Shown here one piece after another: positions 56,042 through 64,000 of a stretch of 64,000 bases of DNA. Under the pieces are notes generated by a model. It had not been told where the DNA came from. It saw only the letters and a program-made list of their open reading frames with translations, and searched no databases. This stretch comes from Cellulomonas cellasea. Its GTDB lineage: Bacteria; Actinomycetota; Actinomycetes; Actinomycetales; Cellulomonadaceae. Each line of letters begins with the position of its first letter. The stretch's first letter is position 1. The stretch is taken from the NCBI RefSeq assembly GCF_030372105.1, contig NZ_JAUDBQ010000008.1, positions 112,018 to 176,017 on the forward strand, read 5' to 3'. A program made the position numbers and the translations under genes.

Positions 56042-58573
56042 ATGTACCGACAGGACCTGCACGACGGATGGACCCTGCGCGCCACAGGCGGTCCAGTGCC
56101 CGCCGACATCGCGGGCCAGACGGTGACCGCCGAGATCCCCGGCAGCACTCACACGGACCTCCTCGCCGCAGGCCTCATCCCCGACCCGTACCTCGACCAG
56201 AACGAGACGGCGCTGGCCTGGATGCACCGCGCCGACTGGCGGTACAGCCGCGAGCTGGCCCTCGAGCCCGCCGCCGCGGGCGAGCGGGTCGACCTGGTCT
56301 TCGAGGGCCTCGACACCGTGGCCGAGGTGCGGCTCGACGACGTCCACGTGGGACGCGCCGCCAACCAGCACAGGTCCTACCGCTTCGACGTCCGATGGGC
56401 CGCCGACGGCGCCGCCCGCACCCTCGCCGTCGACCTGCGCTCCGCGCTCGAGCACGCCGAGGCGCTCCGTGACCGACTCGGCGCCCGCCCCGCCGCCTAC
56501 GACCACCCGTTCAACATGGTCCGCAAGATGGCCTGCAGCTTCGGCTGGGACTGGGGCCCCGATCTGCAGACCGCCGGCATCTGGAAGCCCGTGCGCGTCG
56601 AGCGCTGGCGCACCGCCCGCCTGGCCCAGATCCGGCCGCTGGTCACGGTCGACAACGACGGGACCGGCCAGGTCGCCGTCCACGTCGAGGTCGAGCGCTC
56701 CGGCCTGGCCGGATCGCAGGACGCGGCCCTCGTGCTCCGGGCCCGCATCGGCGACGTCGAGGCGGAGGCTGCGCTGGCGCCCGGCCAGGACTCCGCCACG
56801 GTGAGCGTCGCGGTGCCGCACGCACCCCTGTGGTGGCCCGTGGGCCATGGCGCCCAACCGCTGCTCGACCTGGACGTGACGCTCGAGGATGCCGCGTCGC
56901 CCACCGCCGACCCGCTCGACTCCTGGCGGCGGCGGATCGGGTTCCGCACCGTCGAGCTCGACACCCAGCCGGACGAGTTCGGCTCGTCCTTCACACTGCG
57001 GGTCAACGGCCGGCCGATCTTCGTCAAGGGCGCCAACTGGATCCCCGACGACCACCTGCTGACCCGGATCACGCGGGCACAAGTGGTCCGCCGCGTGGAC
57101 CAGGCCCTGGGCGCGAACCTCAACCTGCTGCGGGTGTGGGGCGGCGGCGTCTACGAGTCCGAGGACTTCTACGACGTGTGCGATGAGCGCGGCGTGCTCG
57201 TCTGGCAGGACTTCCTGCTCGCCTGCGCGGCCTACCCGGAGGAGGACCCGCTCTGGGACGAGTTCGAGGCCGAGGCCCGGGAGAACGTCGCCCGACTGAC
57301 CCCGCATGCCTCGCTCGTGCTGTGGAACGGCGGCAACGAGAACCTCTGGGGCTTCGAGGACTGGGGCTGGAAGGACAGGCTCAGCGGCGCCACCTGGGGC
57401 CGTCGGTACGCCACCGAGCTCTTCCCGGCGATCGTCGCCGAGCTGGACCCGACCCGGCCGTACATGGACGGCAGCCCCTACTCCCCCGCCACGGCGCCCG
57501 AGGGCACGCATCCCAACGACCCGGACCACGGCACCCACCACGAATGGGACGTGTGGAACCGGGTGGACTACTCCGCCTACCGCCACCACGTGCCGCGCTT
57601 CTGCTCGGAGTTCGGCTTCCAGGGGCCGCCCGCATGGGCGACCCTCGAGCGGGCCGTGCGCAACCCCGACGGCAGCCCGCTCGCCAAGACCGACCCGGTC
57701 TTCCTGCTGCATCAGAAGGCCGACGACGGCAACGGCAAGCTCGACCGGGGCCTCGCGCCCCACCTGGGCGTCCCCGCCGAGTTCGCCGACTGGCACTGGG
57801 CCACCCAGCTCAACCAGGCGCGCGCGGTCACGCACGCGATCGACCACTACCGCGCCTGGTGGCCCCGCACCACGGGCGCCATCGTCTGGCAGATCAACGA
57901 CTGCTGGCCGGTGACCTCCTGGGCCGCCGTGGACGGCGACGAACGCCCCAAGCCCCTGTGGTACGCGCTGCGGCACGCGTTCGCCGACCGGGTGCTGTCG
58001 GTGCACGAGCGCGACGGGCGCCTGGCCCTGGCGGTCGTCAACGACAGCCCGGAGCTCTGGCACGGCTCCGTCCGGCTCAGGCGCGAGCTGTTCGACGGGA
58101 CGCTGCTCGCGGAGGCGCACCAGGCGGTGAGCGTCGGGGCCCGCTCGGTGGCGATGCTCCCGCTGCCCGACGACGTCCGGATCCCGGGTGACCCGCGCCA
58201 CGAGGTGCTCGTCGCCGAGCTGGACGGCGTCCGCACTGCCCACCTGTGGGTGGAGGACGTGGCGCTGGACCTCGACCCCACCCCGCTGGACGCCACGGCG
58301 ACGCCCGCCGACGGCGGGTACCGGGTGGACGTCACCGCGCGCTCCCTCGCCCGCGACGTGACGCTGCTGGTGGACCGGCTCGACCCGGACGCGAGGGTGG
58401 ACGACGCGCTGGTGACGCTTCCGGCCGGCGCCAGCGTCACATTCTGGGTGAGGACCTCGACGCGGCTGGACGAGGGCGCCCTGACGTCCGCGCCCGTGCT
58501 CCGCACCGCGAACGACCTGCGGGTGGCGGCCCGGGCCAACGACTCCGCCCTGGTGGGGGCGCCCGCCGAGTGA
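56042..58573 (+). CDS. Beta-mannosidase, GH2
   Basis: Releases mannose from the non-reducing end of beta-mannosides. It has 843 residues and no signal peptide. An N-terminal jelly-roll domain (WRYSRELALEP, RSYRFDVRWA), Ig-like domain and barrel follow in order. The acid/base is E433 in LWNGGNENLWGF and the nucleophile E523 in FCSEFGFQGPP; VKGANWIPDDHLLTRIT is typical of GH2 mannosidases. The ATG MYRQDLHDGW is used because family proteins begin at this LxxGW motif and GGGAG is upstream; a GTG at 55964 would add 26 unrelated residues. It completes galactomannan-oligosaccharide breakdown with the neighbouring alpha-galactosidase. Confidence 0.94.
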   Translation: MYRQDLHDGWTLRATGGPVPADIAGQTVTAEIPGSTHTDLLAAGLIPDPYLDQNETALAWMHRADWRYSRELALEPAAAGERVDLVFEGLDTVAEVRLDDVHVGRAANQHRSYRFDVRWAADGAARTLAVDLRSALEHAEALRDRLGARPAAYDHPFNMVRKMACSFGWDWGPDLQTAGIWKPVRVERWRTARLAQIRPLVTVDNDGTGQVAVHVEVERSGLAGSQDAALVLRARIGDVEAEAALAPGQDSATVSVAVPHAPLWWPVGHGAQPLLDLDVTLEDAASPTADPLDSWRRRIGFRTVELDTQPDEFGSSFTLRVNGRPIFVKGANWIPDDHLLTRITRAQVVRRVDQALGANLNLLRVWGGGVYESEDFYDVCDERGVLVWQDFLLACAAYPEEDPLWDEFEAEARENVARLTPHASLVLWNGGNENLWGFEDWGWKDRLSGATWGRRYATELFPAIVAELDPTRPYMDGSPYSPATAPEGTHPNDPDHGTHHEWDVWNRVDYSAYRHHVPRFCSEFGFQGPPAWATLERAVRNPDGSPLAKTDPVFLLHQKADDGNGKLDRGLAPHLGVPAEFADWHWATQLNQARAVTHAIDHYRAWWPRTTGAIVWQINDCWPVTSWAAVDGDERPKPLWYALRHAFADRVLSVHERDGRLALAVVNDSPELWHGSVRLRRELFDGTLLAEAHQAVSVGARSVAMLPLPDDVRIPGDPRHEVLVAELDGVRTAHLWVEDVALDLDPTPLDATATPADGGYRVDVTARSLARDVTLLVDRLDPDARVDDALVTLPAGASVTFWVRTSTRLDEGALTSAPVLRTANDLRVAARANDSALVGAPAE

Positions 58574-58593
58574 CGGCGGCTGAATGACCGCAG

Positions 58594-58632
58594 CCGCGCG
58601 CCGGGAGGGCCCTCGCCCAGCCCGGCGCGCGG
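58594..58632 (+). terminator. Hairpin terminator after the beta-mannosidase gene
   Basis: Perfect 12-bp stem CCGCGCGCCGGG / CCCGGCGCGCGG with a 15-base loop, 20 bases past the stop. Confidence 0.82.
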
Positions 58633-58686
58633 ACTCGCGCCGCCCGGACCACACTCGGTGACACCGACGAGGTGGAGGGCCGGCGC

Positions 58687-59442
58687 ATGCCAGAGGCACG
58701 AGTCGCAATCGTCAGCGGAGCCGCGCGCGGGATCGGCGCCGCGATCGCCAAACGCCTGGCCGCCGACGGGCTGCACGTCGCGGTCATCGACCTGCGGCAG
58801 GACGACACCGCGGCCACCGTCGCGGCCATCACCGAGGCCGGCGGCCGGGCGATCGGCATCGGCGCGGACGTCGCCGACGGCCCCGACGTCCGCGCCGCCG
58901 TCACCCGGACGGTCGAGGAGCTGGGCACGCCCACGGTGCTGGTCAACAACGCGGGCATCCTGCGCGACAACCTGCTGTTCAAAATGGCCGACGACGACTG
59001 GGACGCCGTCGTCGCGGTGCATCTGCGGGGCGCCTTCCTCCTGGCCCGCGAGGTGCAGCGGCACCAGGTGGACGCCCGATGGGGCCGCGTCGTCAACCTG
59101 TCGAGCACCTCCGCGCTGGGCAACCGCGGGCAGGCGAACTACGCCGCCGCGAAGGCCGGGCTGCAGGGTTTCACCAAGACCCTGGCCATCGAGCTGGGGC
59201 CGTTCGGGGTGACGGCGAACGCCATCGCGCCGGGGATCATCGCCACGGACATGCTCCGCGCGGCCGCCGACCGCCTGGGCATCACCTTCGAGCAGTATCT
59301 AGAGGGCGCGGCGCAGCAGATCCCGGTACGCCGCGTGGGCCGGACTGAGGACGTCGCGGCCGTCGCGTCGTTCCTGTGCTCGGACGAGGCGTCCTTCGTG
59401 TCCGGCCAGGTGGTCTATGTGGCCGGCGGGCCCCAGGCGTGA
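58687..59442 (+). CDS. Short-chain dehydrogenase/reductase (FabG-like)
   Basis: A 251-residue NAD(P)-dependent reductase. The cofactor motif is SGAARGIGAAIA (residues 9-20), NNAG follows at about 86-89, and the catalytic Ser-Tyr-Lys is in NLSSTSALGNRGQANYAAAKAGLQG. The C-terminus ends VVYVAGGPQA. It resembles 3-oxoacyl-ACP reductases, but such FabG-like enzymes have many substrates. GGAGGG lies 8 bases before the ATG. It converges with the acyl-CoA dehydrogenase gene, 48 bases away; both could act on acyl thioesters. Confidence 0.88.
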   Translation: MPEARVAIVSGAARGIGAAIAKRLAADGLHVAVIDLRQDDTAATVAAITEAGGRAIGIGADVADGPDVRAAVTRTVEELGTPTVLVNNAGILRDNLLFKMADDDWDAVVAVHLRGAFLLAREVQRHQVDARWGRVVNLSSTSALGNRGQANYAAAKAGLQGFTKTLAIELGPFGVTANAIAPGIIATDMLRAAADRLGITFEQYLEGAAQQIPVRRVGRTEDVAAVASFLCSDEASFVSGQVVYVAGGPQA

Positions 59443-59490
59443 GCCCGCGGTCTGGGCGCGCGGTCTGGGCAGGCGATCGGGGACGTGGGC

Positions 59491-60669
59491 TCAGGCGAAG
59501 GCCGCGTGGCCGGTGATCGCCCGGCCCACGATCAGGCTGTTCATCTCGCGGGTGCCCTCGTAGGAGTAGATGGCCTCAGCGTCGGCGAAGTGCCGGATGA
59601 CGTCGTTCTGCAGCAGGATCCCGTTGCCCCCGAGGACCTCCCGCGACCAGGCGACCGTCTCCCGCATGCGCGCGGTCGCGAAGGCCTTGGCCAGCGCCGA
59701 GTGCTCGTCGAGTTGACGCCCCTCGTCGAGCAGCAGCGACACCTGCAGGCACAGGGCGATGCTCGCGGTGATGTTTCCCAGGCACCGGGACAGCAGGTCC
59801 TGCACGAGCTGGTGGGAGCCGATCGGCCGCCCGAACTGCTCGCGCTCCCGGGCGTAGGCCACCGCCGCCTCGTATGCGCCGATCGAGTTGCCGACCGCCT
59901 GCCACGCGACCTCCGCGCGGGTGAGCCGCAGCACCGTCGCCACATCGCGGAACGACTCGACGAGCGGCAGGCGCAGCTCATCCGGCACCACCACGTCGCG
60001 CAGCACGATGTCGGCGTTCTGCACGGACCGCAGGCTCTGCTTGCCCTCGATCTTCGTGGCGGTGTACCCGGGCGCGGAGGTGGGGACCAGGAACGCCTTC
60101 GCCTGCCCGTCACCGGCGTCGCGCGCCACGATCACCACGACGTCGGCGAAGGTCGCGTTGCCGATCCAGCGCTTCGCGCCGTTGAGCACCCAGCCCGCGC
60201 CCTGGCGCTCGGCGACGGTGCGCAGGCCCCGCGCGGAGTCAGAGCCGGACAGCGGCTCGGTGAGCCCGAAGGCGCCGACCACCTCGCCGGTGGCCATCAC
60301 GGGCAGCCACTCCTTGCGCTGGGCCGGGGACCCGCCGCACGCCACGGACCCCATCACGAGCCCGCTCTGCACGCCCACGAAGGAGGACACCGAGGCGTCG
60401 ACCCGGGACATCTCCAGGCAGGCCCACCCGCGCCACCGGGCCGAGTTCTCGAACTGCCGGGACTCGTCCCAGGCGGAGCCGAGCAGCCCGAGCCCTCCCA
60501 GCGGCGCGATCAGGTGCCGCGGGAACTCCGCGCGCTCCCAGTAGTCGTTGGCGATGGGCCGCACCTCGGCCTCGAAGAACTCGCGCACAGCCAGCGTCGC
60601 CTCGACCTCCCGCGGGCTGAGGCTGTCCTGGAACGCGTAGAAGTCGCTGCTGAGCCGGTCTGACGTCAT
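59491..60669 (-). CDS. Acyl-CoA dehydrogenase (glutaryl-CoA dehydrogenase-like)
   Basis: FAD enzyme oxidising an acyl-CoA and passing electrons to ETF. It has 392 residues. AFGLTEPLSGSDSARGLRT and GAKRWIGNATFADVVVIVARD are the flavin-binding strands; the C-terminal YSYEGTREMNSLIVGRAITG places the catalytic Glu as in glutaryl-CoA dehydrogenases. The Arg that binds the glutaryl carboxylate in true GCDH cannot be confirmed. ATG 60669 is preferred to GTG 60690 because GGAG is correctly spaced. It is divergent from the LacI-like sensor gene. Confidence 0.9.
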   Translation of the reverse strand: MTSDRLSSDFYAFQDSLSPREVEATLAVREFFEAEVRPIANDYWERAEFPRHLIAPLGGLGLLGSAWDESRQFENSARWRGWACLEMSRVDASVSSFVGVQSGLVMGSVACGGSPAQRKEWLPVMATGEVVGAFGLTEPLSGSDSARGLRTVAERQGAGWVLNGAKRWIGNATFADVVVIVARDAGDGQAKAFLVPTSAPGYTATKIEGKQSLRSVQNADIVLRDVVVPDELRLPLVESFRDVATVLRLTRAEVAWQAVGNSIGAYEAAVAYAREREQFGRPIGSHQLVQDLLSRCLGNITASIALCLQVSLLLDEGRQLDEHSALAKAFATARMRETVAWSREVLGGNGILLQNDVIRHFADAEAIYSYEGTREMNSLIVGRAITGHAAFA

Positions 60670-60830
60670 CCTGGGCTCCATCGCTCGCACGGTGTCGTGG
60701 CCCTGTCGTGGCTCCCACTATGCCCCGCTCCCACGACCTTCGCCCTCGCCCGTGCGGCCCCGGCGTCCGGGCCGACTCGCACCACCCCGATCGGGGCCCG
60801 ACCGCGCCGCTCGGCACTAGGCTGGCCGGC

Positions 60831-61676
60831 GTGAAGAGCAGGGCAGACGCCGTCGGACTGGTGCTGGCTCGACCCGCCCGGATGCTGGGCCTCGAGCCGT
60901 TCTTCATGGAGCTCATCGCCGGCATCGAGGAGGTCCTCGCCTCCGACGGTCGCTCGCTGCTGCTGCATGTCGTGCCCGACCACGACGCGGAGATCGCGGC
61001 ATACCGGCGCTGGGGCAAGGGCGAGATGGTCGACGCCGTCGTCGTCGTCAACGTCGTCGCCGAAGACCCGCGCCTGCCGATCCTCACCGAGCTCGGCATC
61101 CCCGCCGTCGTCATCGGCGGGCCCACCCGCGACCTCCCCTTCTCCAACGTCTGGATCGACAACGCGCAAGCGATGCGGGACGCGGTGGCGCACCTCGTCT
61201 CACTCGGCCACCTCCACCTGGCACGGGTCAGCGGGCCCAGCACGCTGGCGCACACCCAGACCCGCACCGAGGCGTTCCTCTCCGAGTGCACGCGCCGCGG
61301 AGCCGAGGGCACGGTCGTCGAGGGCGACTACACCGAGTTGTCCGGGACCCGCTCCACGCGCGCGCTCCTCGGCCGGCGCGGAGCCCCGTCCGCGATCGTC
61401 TACGACAACGACGTGATGGCGCTCGCCGGGCTCGGCGTCGCCCAGGAGATGGGCGTCCCCGTCCCCGACCAGCTCTCCATCCTGGCCTGGGACGACTCGG
61501 CTTTGTGCCGCCTGGCGCACCCGCCCCTGTCCGCGATGAGCCTGGACGTCTACGCGATGGGCGCGCAAGCCGCCGACTGCGTGCTCAACCTCCTCGCCGG
61601 CGGCCCCGTCGCCTCGCACACCGCACCCCTCCCCCGGCTCGTCGCACGCGGCTCCACGGCCTCCTTCACGCGCTGA
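60831..61676 (+). CDS. LacI-type sensor domain protein lacking the DNA-binding domain
   Basis: A 281-residue protein that begins where the sensor domain of LacI regulators begins: DAVGLVLARPARMLGLEPFFMELIAGIEEVLASDG, then AVVIGGPTRDLPFSNVWIDN, ARVSGPSTLAHTQTRTEAF, SAIVYDNDVMALAGLGVAQEMGV and LSILAWDDSALCRLAHPPLSAMS. The usual N-terminal helix-turn-helix of about 55 residues is absent, and I find no such motif in any frame of the 160 bases upstream. The start is GTG. It may be a natural truncation, an inactive remnant or a ligand-binding partner. It lies between the acyl-CoA dehydrogenase and glgB. Confidence 0.8.
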   Translation: MKSRADAVGLVLARPARMLGLEPFFMELIAGIEEVLASDGRSLLLHVVPDHDAEIAAYRRWGKGEMVDAVVVVNVVAEDPRLPILTELGIPAVVIGGPTRDLPFSNVWIDNAQAMRDAVAHLVSLGHLHLARVSGPSTLAHTQTRTEAFLSECTRRGAEGTVVEGDYTELSGTRSTRALLGRRGAPSAIVYDNDVMALAGLGVAQEMGVPVPDQLSILAWDDSALCRLAHPPLSAMSLDVYAMGAQAADCVLNLLAGGPVASHTAPLPRLVARGSTASFTR

Positions 61677-61736
61677 CCTCGCTGTTCCCCGCGTGGAGAC
61701 GCTGCACAGCGCCCCTCGTGGTGGTTGGGTAGGGGC

Positions 61737-63920
<2,184 letters not shown>

Positions 63921-63936
63921 CAGAGACACGCTGACA

Positions 63937-63985
63937 TACGGCTCAGGGGCCCGCGAAGACTTCTCCCGCGGGCCCCTGAGCCGTA
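63937..63985 (+). terminator. Strong hairpin terminator after glgB
   Basis: A perfect 19-bp stem (63937-63955 with 63967-63985) and an 11-base loop, 16 bases past the glgB stop. Core sequence GGCTCAGGGGCCCGCG. Confidence 0.92.
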
Positions 63986-64000
63986 CGCAAACACCCTGGA

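Noticed and set aside
53597..58708. One 1703-codon minus-strand frame spanning the alpha-galactosidase and the region opposite the beta-mannosidase
   Set aside because: Only the part from 55861 to 53597 resembles a protein family. The upstream half is antisense to a well-supported GH2 gene and crosses the divergent promoter.

Overview
The window is very GC-rich, dense in genes, full of GTG starts and 4-base stop/start overlaps, and carries the GlgE (maltose-1-phosphate) route to alpha-glucan together with a TipA-type MerR regulator. This points to a high-GC Gram-positive actinobacterium. The abundance of plant-polysaccharide genes (GH3, GH36, GH2 beta-mannosidase, two sugar ABC importers) is what I would expect of a Cellulomonas-like member of the Micrococcales, but the genus is an inference. 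I see no rRNA or tRNA genes, CRISPR arrays, prophage or insertion sequences.

Bases 1-7652, all on the minus strand, hold branched-chain amino acid biosynthesis: ilvD, then the ilvB-(racemase-like)-ilvN-ilvC operon, then leuB running off the left edge. The ilvB operon has a clear transcription attenuator. A promoter lies directly in front of an apparently leaderless 14-residue leader peptide with the run Ile-Ile-Val-Val-Val-Leu, and a hairpin-plus-T-run terminator lies between it and ilvB. A YgeA-like racemase-family gene is inserted between ilvB and ilvN, and it lacks one of the two catalytic residues. A pterin-dehydratase/VOC fusion gene precedes ilvD, and an ASCH-domain gene precedes leuB.

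Bases 8400-15126 form a beta-glucoside/xyloside-type uptake system: a solute-binding lipoprotein, two permeases and a GH3 hydrolase on the minus strand, divergent from a LacI regulator with a palindromic operator between them. Bases 15263-19961 carry a POT peptide transporter, a GNAT acetyltransferase, a photolyase and a TipA-like MerR regulator that probably has an internal second start. Bases 20098-34279 are housekeeping genes: gatCAB, ligA, a MetE-like protein, mnmA, a cysteine desulfurase and etfBA.

Bases 34423-46453 hold glycogen/alpha-glucan metabolism: glgX, glgP, and the coupled glgE-treS-mak operon. The branching enzyme glgB, which usually follows mak, lies 15 kb away at 61737. The DNA between (46491-61676) is mostly a galactomannan-oligosaccharide utilisation locus: a ROK regulator, an Opp-type ABC importer, a GH36 alpha-galactosidase and a GH2 beta-mannosidase. 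Two promoters of this locus share an operator-like motif. A short-chain dehydrogenase, an acyl-CoA dehydrogenase and a LacI-type sensor domain without a DNA-binding domain fill the rest of the gap.

The most unusual items are the racemase-like gene inside the ilvBN operon, the tandem repeats that re-create the ilvD stop codon, the shared promoter motif of the mannan locus, the split GlgE operon, and the LacI sensor without its helix-turn-helix.
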